This document shows, piece by piece, positions 1 to 12,721 of a stretch of 64,000 nt of DNA. Each line of letters begins with the position of its first letter. Positions within the stretch are counted from its first letter, which is position 1. Position numbers and translations under genes: made by a program. The notes below the pieces were generated by a model. It did not search any database. It saw only the letters and a list, made by a program, of their open reading frames with translations, and had not been told where the DNA came from. Origin of the DNA: Pogonophryne albipinna (taxonomy: Eukaryota > Chordata > Actinopteri > Perciformes > Artedidraconidae); NCBI GenBank assembly GCA_028583405.1, contig JAPTMU010000089.1, positions 373,501 to 437,500 of the forward strand, in the 5' to 3' direction.

Positions 1-426
1 CTGTTTCTCCTTCAAACTGACCTGAACTCTCTTGATACGTTTTGCATGGTGGTTTGAGCCTGGTACAAGAATGAAGGGAGTACACTAAAGAAATGCAGTA
101 AAGGACAGAAGAGTGCAGTAAATAAACGCAGTGGAGAAAAGTAAAGAAGATCCTCTTCCTTTGTTCCTTGGCTTCATCAGTGACAGAAAATAAACTACTT
201 TAGTGAAATCATTCTGACACTCGGAATGTAGGACTTTGTGTTAAGTTAAGTTAATAAAATACAAACATGTAAAACTATTGATCCTCACAAATTAATTGTA
301 AAGCCTGAAACCTACAAGCATGACTCAAAAACGTAAAGTTCAGAGCAAGTCCAAACATATTTAATCAGGTTAAACTGCTCTTTTCAAAATCCAATGATGT
401 GTGTAAAACATTTTCTGTTTCTGCAG
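1..426 (+). other. Intron between tandem copies of the NLR N-terminal exon
   Basis: The first bases match the intron that directly follows the exon copies at 531 and 12721 (CTGTTTCTCC, then an ACTGACCTGAA-like stretch). The window therefore seems to open about 10 bp downstream of another copy of that exon. Bases 90-420 match 6590-6731 joined to 12434-12610, which is the same intron in the next unit, there interrupted by a large insertion. No ORF is supported here. Confidence 0.6.
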
Positions 427-531
427 ACGGAGAGCAGAGTCTCCAGTCCCCAGCTGCCTGTCTCTGAAGAGTGACCGGTCTAAAGGCAGACTTCTGGACT
501 TCAGGGATCAACCTGGACCCTCAGAAACAAA
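427..531 (+). CDS. NLR N-terminal linker exon, copy A
   Basis: This is a 105-bp exon bounded by CTGCAG and GTAAGAG. Read in phase 2 it is open and gives 34 residues beginning RRAESPVPSCLSLKSD and containing LLDFRDQPGPSETK. That sequence resembles the short repeated S-x-P-S-C-x-S-x-K-S-D exons found between the N-terminus and the FISNA domain in the large teleost NLR-C (NLRC3-like) family. Both ends are phase 2, so the exon can be duplicated or skipped without breaking the frame. A copy with the same predicted peptide lies at 12617-12721. It could be used in one transcript with that copy, or belong to an upstream duplicate; transcripts would decide. Its function beyond linking domains is not known. 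Confidence 0.65.
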
Positions 532-582
532 GTAAGAGTCTGTTTCTCCTGTGAACTGACCTGAAGAGGATTCAGTGTTTAT

Positions 583-1434
583 TAGGGATGCACGATATTG
601 GTTTTTTGAAACCGATACCGATACCGATAACTTCCTGCTTTCTCAAGACCGATACCGATAATAATATAATATATATATATATATTAAATGTACCTGTAGT
701 TTTTGCACACCTGGTGGTAAAAAGAGACTAGTAGTGAGCAAATGACATGAGCATTACTACTATGAACAAAACAAAGCCAAGAACAGTTTTGACTCTTCAA
801 AGTGACCATATTTATTTTCCCAAATAAAGTTCTTGCCATTTTTCAAAAGCCTCGTCGATAGGTAAAAGCCCCGGTGCCTTTGCAGCTGGCTTTGGATTCG
901 CCGCTAGTTTAGCAGCGCAGGCGTCTTCGTACGCTTTTAACACAACATCGTAGCGATGGCGATGTTTCAGGTGACTAATCAGGTTGGAAGTATTATAGCT
1001 CGTTGCCTTGTTCCCTCCTCGTGGAACTTCTGCATTGCATTTGTAATACAAATAGCAAGCGAACTATCTAACTCTGAAACTTTGAAATAGTCCCATACTA
1101 CCGACGACATGTTTGTTTACTGTCCTGGCTTCACAGGCCGCACACCATTTACGTCACAGCCAGGCATGAGTTAGGGAGCGCTGGATTTGTGAAAAACTCC
1201 CCTCTTCCTAAACCACTAATACCACAGTACTGGCAAAACGGGAGGAGCCGAGTGAAAAACAAGCGCCCCTCATCCCAATCCACCCACACCGCAGTATTTT
1301 TTCTTTTTTTTACCGAAAAAATATATTGTATATTATCGGGGCTATTAATACTTTTATCGGGTTTATCGGGATGACGTCATAATTCCTAATATCGGACCGA
1401 TAATTATCGGCCCGATAATTATCGTGCACCACTA
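583..1434 (-). mobile_element. hAT-type element with BED-finger remnant
   Basis: The ends are inverted: TAGGGATGCACGATA on the left and, read on the minus strand, TAGTGGTGCACGATAAT on the right. They are flanked by an 8-bp duplication, GTGTTTAT, at 575-582 and 1435-1442. The paralogous intron near 12765-12772 has a single GTGTTTAT and no insert, so it serves as the empty site. The element is 852 bp, rich in CCGATA/TATCGG repeats next to both ends, with a short TA run near 670. Only the N-terminal coding piece of the transposase remains, so it is an internally deleted derivative. Confidence 0.88.
812..1110 (-). pseudogene. BED zinc-finger N-terminus of hAT transposase
   Basis: The reading starts at an ATG at 1110 with MSSVVWDYFKVSELDSS, the usual opening of a BED finger (aromatic residues W and F, then a C-x2-C pair). 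After a frame shift near the first cysteine pair it continues in the next frame with KCNAEVPRGG, then TSNLISHLKHRH, which supplies the histidine half of the finger. The remaining coding sequence up to 812 is low-complexity (AANPKPAAKAPG). BED fingers are the DNA-binding domains of many hAT transposases. The catalytic core is absent. I infer that this is the first exon of the parent element, now broken and non-functional. Confidence 0.7.
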
Positions 1435-1555
1435 GTGTTTATGTTATCTGATCATCTAAACTAGAGTAGGAACTTGGTGGGCAGGATGTTGTTAATGGTG
1501 TCCAATACGTTTGAGACCCACTGAGACTGATGTAAACTATCTAAACACTCAGAGA

Positions 1556-1875
1556 GAAGAATACAGTAAAGAAACACAGTAAAGGACTGAAGAGTACACT
1601 AAAGAAACACAATAAAGGACTGAAGAGTACACTAAAGAAACACAGTAAAGGACAGAAGAGTACACTAAAGAAACACAGTAAAGGACAGAAGAGTACACTA
1701 AAGAAACACAGTAAAGGACAGAAGAGTACACTAAAGAAACACAGTAAAGGACAAAAGAGTAGAGTAAAGAAACACAGTAAAGGACAGAAGAGTACTCTAA
1801 AGAAACACAGTAAAGGACAGAAGAGTACTCTAAAGAAACACAGTAAAGAAACACAGTAAAGTACAGAAGAGTACA
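1556..1875. repeat. 33-bp minisatellite
   Basis: About nine or ten copies of a 33-bp unit, AAGAAACACAGTAAAGGACA followed by GAAGAGTACACTA, with few substitutions. The same unit resumes at 6574-6610 after the LINE insertion, and degenerate single units lie at 85-130 and 12893-12915. The array sits in the intron that follows the duplicated NLR exon. Confidence 0.9.
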
Positions 1876-1877
1876 CC

Positions 1878-1927
<50 letters not shown>

Positions 1928-2667
1928 TAATGTTTATTTATATAGCCCAATATCACAAATGTTACATTTGTCTCAGTGGACTTCACAGTTTGTACAGAAT
2001 ATCAGTATGACAATACGACACCCTCTGTCCTTAGACCCTCACATCGTACAAGGAAACACTTCCAAAGAAAACCCACAGTTTAAAGGGAAAAATGGGAGAA
2101 ACCTCAGGGAGAGCAACAGAGGAGGGATCCCTCTCCCAGGACGGACAGACGTGCAATAGATGCCGTGTGTAAATTGAAAATACATTTGCAACATAGGTAG
2201 ACCAAATGTTTGTAAATGCATGTGTGTATAATAGGAAGATGAATCCACGAGGATATCCATCCAGGACTTATGATCCAGGACCACAGCAATAGGCACAGCC
2301 ACGACTCAAGATCCAGGGCTCGCGATCCAGGACACAGGACCGCAGCAACAGGATAATCCATGACTCCGGATCCCGGTGTATACAGACACCAAAAAGAACG
2401 AAATTTGGGGAAGCTGGGTTAATCGGAACATGAGAGTAAACAGGTATAGACATAGAGAAGGAAGAAGTAAGATGTCCCCCGACAAACTAAGCCTATATCA
2501 GCTAAACTAGGGGCTCCCATTGTACTTTTAGAGACTCGAGGAACAACCAACAACCCTGCATTCTTGAAACGCAATGCCCTAGTAGGACAGTAGGGTATAA
2601 TGAGTTCTTTAAGGTAAGATGGTGCCTGCCCATTAAGGGCTTTGTAGGCGAGAAGAAGAATTTTAAA

Positions 2668-5232
2668 TTATATCCTGTGTTCTATAGGGAGCCAGTGTAA
2701 GGCAGCCAGAACAGTGTGGTCCCTTTTCCTAACTCTGGTTAGTACACAAGCTGCAGCATTTTGAATCAGCTGAAGCGACTTAACTGACTTCTTGGTACAC
2801 CCTGATAATAAAGAGTTACAATAATCCAGCCTTGAAGTAACAAATGCATGGACTAGTTTCTCTGCATTGTTTTGAGGCAAGATATGCCTGATTTTTGCAA
2901 TGTTACGTAGATGGAAGTAGGCGGTCCTTGAAATTGATTTTATGTGGGCATTAAAGGATAAATCCTGATCAAATATAACACCACGCTTCCTTACAGTCTC
3001 ACTGGAGGCCAAATTAATGCCATCCATAGTTAGTATATCTTTAGATAATTTGTTTCGTAGATTCTTCGGGCCAAGTACAATAACTTCAGTTTTGGTCGTG
3101 TTTAACATCAAAAAGTTTAAGCTCATCCACGTTTTTAAGTCCTTGAGGCAGTCTTGAATTTTATTTAGATGATTAATTTCATCAGGCTTGATTGATAAAT
3201 ATAATTGAGTATCATCCGCATAACAATGAACATTTACAGAGTGATTCCTTATAATATTGCCTAACGGAAGCATATATAATGTGAACAAAATAGGTCCGAG
3301 CACTGAGCCCTGTGGCACTCCATGGCTAACTTTGGTTTGCGTGGAAGATTCATCGTTGACACGTACAAACTGAGAGCGTTCAGATAGATCGGACCTAAAC
3401 CAGCCTAAAGCAGTTCCCTGTATGCCAACTAAGATATCATGATCGATAGTATCAAATGCAGCACTGAGATCGAGCAAAACAAGAATAGAGACAAGTCCCT
3501 TGTCTGAGTCTATTAGAATGTCATTTGTGACTTTAACCAGAGCTGTCTCTGTGCTATGATGTGTTCTAAAGCCTGACTGAACATCTCCAAATAAATCATT
3601 GTTTTTTAAGTAATCACACAGCTGTTTTTGCGACTGTTTTCTCAAGAATTTTTGAGAGGAACGGAAGATTAGAAATAGGTCTATAATTGGCTAAAACCTC
3701 TGGATCGAGGTTGTGCTTTTTAAGAAGCGGTTTTATCACTGCTACTTTGAATGATTGTGGAACATAGCCTGATAATAAAGACATATTCATAATATTTAAT
3801 AAAGAAGTGCTAATTAATGGAAAAACTTCCTTCAACAAGCTTAGTTGGAATTGGGTCTAAGATACACATTGATGGTTTAGAAGAGAGAATCATTGAATTT
3901 AATTGTTCAAGGTTTATAGCTGAAAAGCATTCTAGTTTACTCTCTAGTGTAATATTAGAACTTACGTTTCCGGGAGCTGTTGATAACACTATACTGGTCA
4001 AAGGCAAGAGGTCATTAATTTTGTTTCTAAGAGTAACAATTTATCGTTAAAAAAGCACATAAAATCATTACTACTGAGTGCTATGGGAATAGAAGGCTCA
4101 ATCGAGCTGTGGCTCTCTGTCAGCCTGGCTACAGTGCTGAAAGAAATCTTGCATTATTCTTATTCTCATCTATTAATGAAGAGTAGTAGGCTGCTCTCGC
4201 TTTACGCAGTGCTTTCTTATATTCATTGAGAGTAATATGCCAAATTAAACGAGATTCTTCAAGTTTAGTGGAACGCCATATCCTTTAAGTTGTCTCGACT
4301 TTTGCTTTATTTTGCGGGTTTCGGCATTATGCCATGGAGCTAATCTATGTTGTTTTATTTTCTTCTTTTTCAAAGGAGCAACAGAGTCTAATTTTATTCG
4401 CAGCACATCTGTAGCACTATCAACACATGATACATTTGGGGTGGTGACATGCCTATCGAGTTAAGTATTGGTGGAATCTCTTCCTTAAATTTGGCTATAG
4501 CACTAACAGATAGGTTTCTGCTGCAGGAGCTTTTGACTAATGCTTTGTAGTCTAGTAACAGTACTTCAAAAGTTTCTAAGAAATGGTCGGATAAAGCAGG
4601 ATTATGTGGTTCGACTAATAGTTGCTCAATTTCAATACCATAAGTCAGAACAAGGTCGAGAGTGTGATTATAGCAGTGGGTTGGTTTATTTACCACTCTG
4701 ACAGAAACCAACAGAATCTAATATAGAGTTAAATGCAACAGTAAGGCTATTTTTATCATCGTCAACATGAATATTAAAGTCACCTACGATAATTACTTTA
4801 TCTGTTTTTAAGTACCAATGTTGATAAAAACTCAGAGAATTCTGATAAGAATTCTGAATAAGGACCTGGTGCACGGTACACTGTAACAAATAAGATTGGC
4901 TGCAAAGTTTTCCAGGTCGGATGCGTAAGACTAAAAACGAGACTTTCAAAGGAGGTATAATTTAATTTTGGTTTAGTATTGATAAGTAAACTTGAGTCAA
5001 AGATTGCTGTAACTCCACCTCCTCGGCCTGTGCCTCGGGCAATATGAGTATTGATATGGCTGGGTGGAGTGGCCTCATTTATGCTGACATATTCTTCATG
5101 TCTCAACCAAGTTTCAGTGAGACAGCATATATCAATATTATAATCTGATATTAAATCATTTACCAATATTGCTTTAGATGCTAGAGATCTTATGTTTAAG
5201 AGACCACATTTAATCTTCCTGTTTTGTTGCAC
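2668..5232 (-). pseudogene. L2 LINE ORF2 (endonuclease and reverse transcriptase), broken
   Basis: Starting near 5232, the endonuclease is recognised by LLNIRSLASKA, LTETW, GRGGGV and, in a shifted frame near 4800, IVGDFNIHVDDD. A third frame near 4600 holds the ALSDHF block. The fingers and palm follow with FKVAVIKPLLKKHNL and NYRPISNLPFLSKILEK near 3700, SGFRTHHSTETALVK, LLDLSAAFDTIDHD, GVPQGSVLGPILF and the catalytic YADDTQLYL near 3200. The end has CNSLLSGCTKKS and a LHWLP block. At least five frame changes are needed to read through, and part of the linker between endonuclease and RT near 4010-4390 is poorly preserved. This is a dead copy. Confidence 0.85.
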
Positions 5233-5438
5233 TGTAGTAGTTGTTACATTACTTTTATTAGGTTATTATGTATGACACCTCTATTAGGTTTTACCTGAAA
5301 TTGTCCTTGGGCAGACACACACACCGTTAATATTGGGTATTTTATTGGGTTCGGGATTCCTATGGATGACTGCCTAGGAGAGAGCGCAGAGAAGCGTGTA
5401 AGACTGCGACTCCGCCTCCTGGTCTCAACTCCAGTTTG

Positions 5439-6297
5439 TCATGGATTAAGTCCACAAAGCCCTGAAATGTTTGCCGAAATGAGATTTGCACCTTCCAAAG
5501 TAGGATGAATGCCGTCTCTCTTAATCAGACCAGGTTTTCCCCAGTAGGCTGTCCAATTATTTACGAAAGCCCACATTGTTTGCTGGGCACCACCAAGACA
5601 ACCAGCGCTGAAATGATGACATGCGGCTATACATGTCATCATTGATCAGATTGGGGAGGGGACCAGAGAAGATTACGGTGTCCGACATTGTTTTAGCATA
5701 ACTACACACCGACTCCACATTAAGTTTGGTGCATTCTGATTGGCGTAAACGAACATCATTACCACCGACGTGAATAACAATCCTACTGTATTTACGTTTA
5801 TTTTTAGCCAGCAGTTTAAGATGTGCCTCAACGTCGCCCGCTCTGGCCCCCGGAATGCATGTAACTGTGGAGGCTTCGGTCTCTAAATTCACGTGTCTCA
5901 TAATAGAGCTACCAATAACCAGAGATGGCTTCTCAGCGGGTGTCTCGCTGAGTGGGGAATATCTGTTAGATACGTGAACGGGTTGGTGGGGACCTGCGGG
6001 TTTCGCGTTATGCCCCTTCTGAACAGTCACCCAGTCTCCCTGCTGCTCGGGAGTTGTCGGGGGATGGCTAATAGGAGCTACCTTTTGCCTGTCCGCACCG
6101 GCTAACATGGGCTTTACTGTAGCTGAGTTACTTTCTAAGATGCGGAGCCGCGCTTCTATGGCTATGATTCCCGCCTCCAACCTAACAACTATACTACATT
6201 TAACACATGTATCGGTACCAGTAAAGGAGGTAGGGAAGTAACCAAACATGAGACAGGTAGAGCAGGAGATAGCACCCGAGGGTGGGGAAAGAGCCAT
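5439..6297 (-). pseudogene. L2 LINE ORF1, SGNH-hydrolase type
   Basis: The ORF starts at an ATG at 6297. The N-terminal part has a cysteine-rich stretch (CSTCLMFGYF, then CVKC) followed by a helical stretch (IEARLRILES). The C-terminal part carries the blocks of the SGNH/GDSL esterase fold: VIGSSIMRH (block I, here GSS in place of GDS), HVGGNDVR (block III with the catalytic-site Asn) and, after a frame shift near 5590, DGIHPT (block V with the Asp/His pair). Esterase-type ORF1 proteins are known from several L2/CR1-related LINEs of vertebrates. The frame shift separates block V from the rest, so this copy is unlikely to be active. Confidence 0.75.
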
Positions 6298-7270
6298 GGC
6301 TAGCTATCAAGCTAAAGTAGCTACCGTTAGCAAACCCGAAAAGAGTGTAGGCAATTGTGGAGTTACAGTCGCTAAGAGAAGTAGAGTTGTGAGTGCTTAA
6401 GCTGTAGTAACGTGTGATTGCAACGTCAGGCAGTTGCCGTGATCAAGAGTTTTAAAACGATCGATTAAGTTAAGATAATAGGCTATCAGCAGCAGAACAG
6501 GCACACAGGATACCCAGAGTTGACAACAACAACCGGAAGTTACAACATGCTTACCGCAATAGTGGTCCGTGTAGCTAAAGAAACACAGTAAAGGACAGAA
6601 GAGCACACTAAAGAAATGCAGTAGAGAAAAGTAAAGAAGATCCTCTTCCTTTTTTCCTTGGCTTCATCAGCGACAGAAAATAAACTACTTTAGTTAAATC
6701 ATTCTGACACTTGGAATGTAGGACTTTGTGTTAAAGTAGACCTATCATGTAAAATGCACTTTTGTACGTCTTTTATACATGAATATGTTCCAGGGAACTC
6801 ACCAAGTGTCAGAAAATACAATTTCCTCCGTGCCCAAATCTTTTAAAACGGGGCAACAACGAGCGGATACAGATTCCATCCGACCCAACGTAAGCCCGGA
6901 ATAGTTTCCGTTCACACGCTGGAGAGGCTGTAGTACATATGCCAGGCCTGTAAGTGGCGCTGTAGTCTGCCACAAAAGCAGTGAAGAAGACTTCCCGCGC
7001 ATGGTTGCCATGGTTGTCCTTCTGTTTATTCTCCGCTGTGGCTCTTTTTCTCCCTCCCCGAGGCAAGCGTTTGCTCCTGCTGCTGTAATTCTCTCCGGTA
7101 GTCCACCGCCTCTGACAAGGGACGAGGGGACCGTGCGGCAGAGTTTCAGTTAGATTTTTTATCGCCGGTCAACATGTCCGTTAAAGTTTAAATCTTCCAG
7201 ACAAAATTAGAAAAGTGCCGATCAGATGTCTTCTTTGTTATTTATTGAGCTTTAAACAAATGAATAATGA

Positions 7271-7273
<3 letters not shown>

Positions 7274-7309
<36 letters not shown>
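7274..7309. repeat. (TA)n microsatellite
   Basis: About 36 bp of alternating T and A inside the TTAA element. Confidence 0.95.
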
Positions 7310-7311
<2 letters not shown>

Positions 7312-7911
7312 CATATAAGAATAATACACAGAGGATGGAGCCTCTCTTTTCCTCCCCCTCTTCTGAGAGCCCAGCAGCTGATCTCCGAGCACGCCAGGGC
7401 TGGACTGGGACAGCAAATCGGCCCTGGCATTTAGACCCAGACCGGCCCAAATCCATAAAACAAACGAATAGTAGCGGTTCCTGACAAGAAGAATAACTCA
7501 GTATTATTTAAAAAACCGCTATTATTATCCTTTTTACGTACCAGGGGCAAACAAAACTAATACATACCACAAGTATGTGTAACTATCAATCACTAGAAAT
7601 TAGACCTTCAAATCCTCTCACAAAGCGAACAGTGACCGAGCACTAATAGGGGGGTCTGGGGGGTATGCCCCCCCCCCCCAGAAGAAAAGTTTTAAAAATA
7701 ACCCCTTAAATGATGACTTCTAGTGAATTTAGGGGGGGGGACCCTAGTGCCCTGCCTCCCCTTTCTATGACAACACAATAGAGATAGGACCAGATGAGTC
7801 TGCAGGATGAGTCGACGCCATATGTTTTACATACATTGACGCTTTCATTAAATTTTTCCATCCTTTTTTTAATCGCTGTAATTGTATTGCCTTTTTCATC
7901 TGTACACACGA

Positions 7912-8140
7912 CACCTATTGCACGTCTGTCCGTCCTGGGATCCCTCTTCTGTTGCTCTCACAGAGGTTTCTTCCTACTTTCCACTGTTAATTGTGGGGTC
8001 TGTTTTGGGGAGTTTTTCCTTGAGCGCTGCAAGGGTTTAAGGACAGAGGATGTCGTACCTGTACGCACTGTGAAGCCCTCTGAGACAAATTGTAATTTGT
8101 GATATTGGGCTATATAAATAAAATGTGATTGATTGATTGA
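7912..8140 (+). mobile_element. 5'-truncated L2 LINE 3' end
   Basis: The sequence matches the 3' UTR of the LINE at 1876-6573 read on its own strand: CTATTGCACGTCTGTCCGTC, then GTTTCTTCC-like blocks, then TTGTGATATTGGGCTATATA, ending in ATTGATTGATTGA. It lies within the hAT element at 7395-12215. Confidence 0.8.
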
Positions 8141-8484
8141 CGCACGCAAGGGGTTAATAGTGCAAGTCTTAGGTTGCTGGTTTCTCAGAACATCACAGAG
8201 CACACAGAACTGAAGGAACACAGGCTTAACCAAAAATACTATCCACTGTCTTTATTTTTTTCCCTGAGAATAGGTTTGAAAGAGACAGATTTAAATTTAA
8301 AAAGGGAGTTGAAGCAACATTTGACAGAAATCCCACATAAATTACAAAAGTACACAACTAGCAAGATATATATACTGTATATATATACTGTACACACAAA
8401 GTAACTTATATACTAGACTGAAATAACTAAAATGAATGTCCAGCGTCCATTCCTCGGGGTAGGAGTTAGTGTGTGTGTGTGTGT

Positions 8485-10096
<1,612 letters not shown>

Positions 10097-10277
10097 TGAC
10101 ACTAGAGAGGACGGCAGGATTATAATTTCCCGTGTTCAGTAAATGCAACAGAGGCAAGGCACCAGACCAACCAGAGAGTTGAATGGAAATAAACATCTGT
10201 CTTATTGGCTGACAGGCACCTATCCTGTGAGCTGTGACAATGTTTAAAATAAACTGTCAGACTCAGAGTGTTTGAAG

Positions 10278-10418
10278 ATGGACATAAGAACATTTGTTCA
10301 AAAAAGACGACAAGTGGTGGTTCACACAACAACCCCAGAGCCACCACTTGAGCCAGGTAAACAAGGTATGTACATGTCAGTAACTTCCAAGTTATGCGAA
10401 CATGTAAGCAAAGCATAA
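10278..10418 (+). pseudogene. Possible first exon of a hAT (ZMYM1-like) transposase
   Basis: A short reading frame starts MDIRTFVQKRRQ, followed by a proline-rich stretch (TTTPEPPLEPGKQ) and a potential donor GGTATG at about 10365. MDIR-F-F/V-x-K-R openings are known from hAT-derived proteins of the ZMYM1-like group in fish. The downstream frame at 10599-10931 on the same strand is cysteine-rich but unrecognised. This is a weak call based on the opening only. Confidence 0.35.
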
Positions 10419-11820
10419 ATGACAGCTACGTTGACGTTACTTTGAATCGCAGGGGTAAACTAAACCGTTTGCAAGTAGCTATAGCTAGCCAGATATATTA
10501 AATAAACACTTTGTCATACAATCTAAATGTAATGTTTTTTAGCATTACCTGGTGATTTCAAAGAAAGCTCTCTGGGAAATGTTGACTTACTGTTCGACAT
10601 GAAGCTAGAAGCTGCCTTACAGTACACAGTTTATCCGGAGTCCTGTCAGTTAAAGTGTTTCATAGTTAGCTTAGCTAAGCATCAACCTAGCACTGAAATA
10701 TATGGATGTTATGTGACAGTATTTCTGAGAAAAAGTCAGCTGAAATGGTGGCATAGTTGCCACTGCTTTAGTGTCAACATCATGTTTGAATGTATTTGCA
10801 GCAGTAAATGTGGCTGTTTGGCCACTGACGTTGCCATAACAATACATGAATGTAAATGTGCAACCTCTTTTTGTGACAGATTTTTGCAAGAAATTATAAT
10901 TCTTCTGAATGATATACCTATTGACAGTTAATTTATATGTGAACATTATGAGATGGACAGCCAGAGAGAATAAATGAAAAACAGTTATGAAATACTATAT
11001 GACAAAACAAGAATACAGTTTGAAAGGGGAGTGATTTGTATAATATCCATAAAGAAAAATCTGTTTACATTTCTGTTTCATATGGGTGTTGAGAGATGTA
11101 TCCATAGATCTCTTAATTTTGCTCTCAAAGTGCACCAGATTGATGCTTTTAACTTCAATATTTAAAAAAAAAATCTTCCAGGGGGAGCATGCCCCCGGAC
11201 CCCCCTAGAGGATGTTAGGTCCACGGTGTTTACATGCTTATTTATACAATATGTGTGCTTATACTAACATCATAAGACAAAAGTTGGTTCCGTGTTGTGT
11301 GAAGTGAGAACGCGCTAGAGCGAGGGGGGCTCCAAAGCTCGCTTAGGGCCCCCAAAAGTCTAGGGCCGGCCCTGACAATACCACACAGTTAATGGTCAAA
11401 ACTACATGTGTGCCTCAATTTTTTATCTATTTCTATATTATTCAATCTATATATTGTCAATCAAAACTACCACAAAAAGCTGACTATAAAAAATGTTTTC
11501 AGGTCCCAAAAGACCAGTGTTGCCCTTAAAACCAAATAAGTAAATAAACTAAACAAAACATGCTGCCAGCTGACAGTAATTGTTCATGAATGGTGGTTAA
11601 CAAAATAATGACATTCTTTCAATGAGACAACGTATCAGAGTCCCATTAAGCTATATTTTAACTTGCCAGGGAAAACCTAAAAAAGCCAGCTTACTAGCTT
11701 GTAGGCTAACGAATGTTTCTCTTATAATATTTGTCTTATTAGTGCTTCATCAAGGGGATATTAATGGGTTCCAGAACTACAGAGTATCATAACCTTAATA
11801 ATAATCTTTTCCTAATTTTC

Positions 11821-12054
11821 TTAGCTTCTGCTACCCGCGAGTTCTCCTCCCTCTCCCCACTCGCGCTGATCTCTCTCCCTCTCATCATCTTCCTCACCAC
11901 CAATATCGGCCACGGGTGCTGAAGATGGACCTGCACCTGTCCTAAACATGTCGGTTATTTTGACAAAAGTGGCAGCATCAGCACGAAGGGCCTGCTTTTT
12001 TCTTGCCCGCAATTTTTCTGCTCCCCCTTTTCGCTTCGTCTTCGCCTTCTCCAT
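11821..12054 (-). pseudogene. hAT transposase N-terminal exon
   Basis: The ATG lies at 12054, 161 bp inside the TIR at 12215. The 77 residues start with a basic stretch (KAKTKRKGGAEKLRARKKQA), then DAATFVKITDMF, then an acidic tail (GGEEDDERERDQ). A lysine-rich start, a GGAEK(L/A)R-KK motif and K(I/L)TDMF are typical of N-termini of teleost hAT transposases that carry a TTF-type zinc finger. Position and strand fit the hAT element at 7395-12215. The zinc finger and RNase-H-like core were not found downstream, so it is a deleted copy. Confidence 0.55.
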
Positions 12055-12433
12055 TTCTAACTCGGCAGTTTGGCTTCAACGGCCGGCTCACCTCCTGGGG
12101 GCGTGATTTAATGATGCACACCGAGCGGTCCAAAAAATAAATGACGCGTCGGCCCAAAAGGCACGTCAGCCCACCGGGAAAATGCCCGGTAAGCCAGATG
12201 GCCAGTCCAGCCCTGGAGCACGCTCCCCTCTCCTGCAGGGGGGCGTGGTCAGCTGCAGCTCATTTGCATTAAAGCTAAGTCACAGATTCAGCCCCTAAAA
12301 AACAGGGCTGGAAAAGAGCAAATAGAGCGAAATGAGGCATGGCTGAAATGCATGATCTGTTTGGTATTTTGAAAAAAAAAGGTATGGTATGGCCCAACAA
12401 TATATTTTTCAAATATGGCATGATAGGTCCACT

Positions 12434-12616
12434 TTAAGTTAAGTGAATAAAACAAAAACATGTAAAACTATTGATCCTCACAAATGAATTGTAAAGACTG
12501 AAACCTACAAGCACTCAAAAACCGAAAGTTCAGAGCAAGTCCAAAAATCTTTAATCAGGTTAAGCTGCTCTTTTCAAGATCCAATGAGGTGTGTAAAACA
12601 TTTTCTGTTTCTGCAG
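12434..12616 (+). other. Intron upstream of NLR exon copy B
   Basis: Continues the duplicated intron (compare 245-426) after the TTAA insertion. It holds the polypyrimidine tract and CTGCAG acceptor of the next exon, and no ORF. Confidence 0.6.
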
Positions 12617-12721
12617 ACGGAGAGCAGAGTCTCCAGTCCCCAGCTGTCTGTCTCTGAAGAGTGACCGGTCTAAAGGCAGACTTCTGGACTTCAGGGATCA
12701 ACCTGGACCTTCAGAAACAAA
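12617..12721 (+). CDS. NLR N-terminal linker exon, copy B
   Basis: A 105-bp exon between CTGCAG and GTGAGAG, with the same predicted peptide as 427-531 (opening RRAESPVPSC, ending QPGPSETK); the few base differences are synonymous. It enters and leaves in phase 2. The two terminal bases AA plus the first base of the exon at 14325 make AAA (Lys), so it joins in frame to 14325-14386 and then to the FISNA-NACHT exon. It is the more likely of the two copies to be spliced to the NACHT exon. The following intron is again a copy of the one behind 531, but with a much shorter minisatellite. Confidence 0.65.

Larger units (their letters stand above)
1876..6573 (-). mobile_element. Near full-length L2-clade LINE inserted in the minisatellite
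   Basis: Read on the minus strand the element runs from an ORF1 near 6297, through endonuclease and reverse transcriptase, to a 3' end with a TGATATTGGGCTATATAAAT tail and an (ATTG)n run at 1876-1927. The minisatellite flanks both sides (GAAGAGTACAC on the left, CTAAAGAAACACAG on the right), so the boundaries are visible. The length is about 4.7 kb, long for an L2 copy because most are 5'-truncated. Both ORFs are broken by frame shifts. A shorter copy of the same 3' end lies at 7912-8140. Confidence 0.85.

Noticed and set aside
1556..1875. CRISPR-like array
   Set aside because: The repeats are contiguous without unique spacers, and the genome is that of a vertebrate.
1541..1882. Repeated Leu-Cys-Phe-Phe protein on the minus strand
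   Set aside because: Product of the 33-bp minisatellite; a length divisible by three keeps all frames open by chance.
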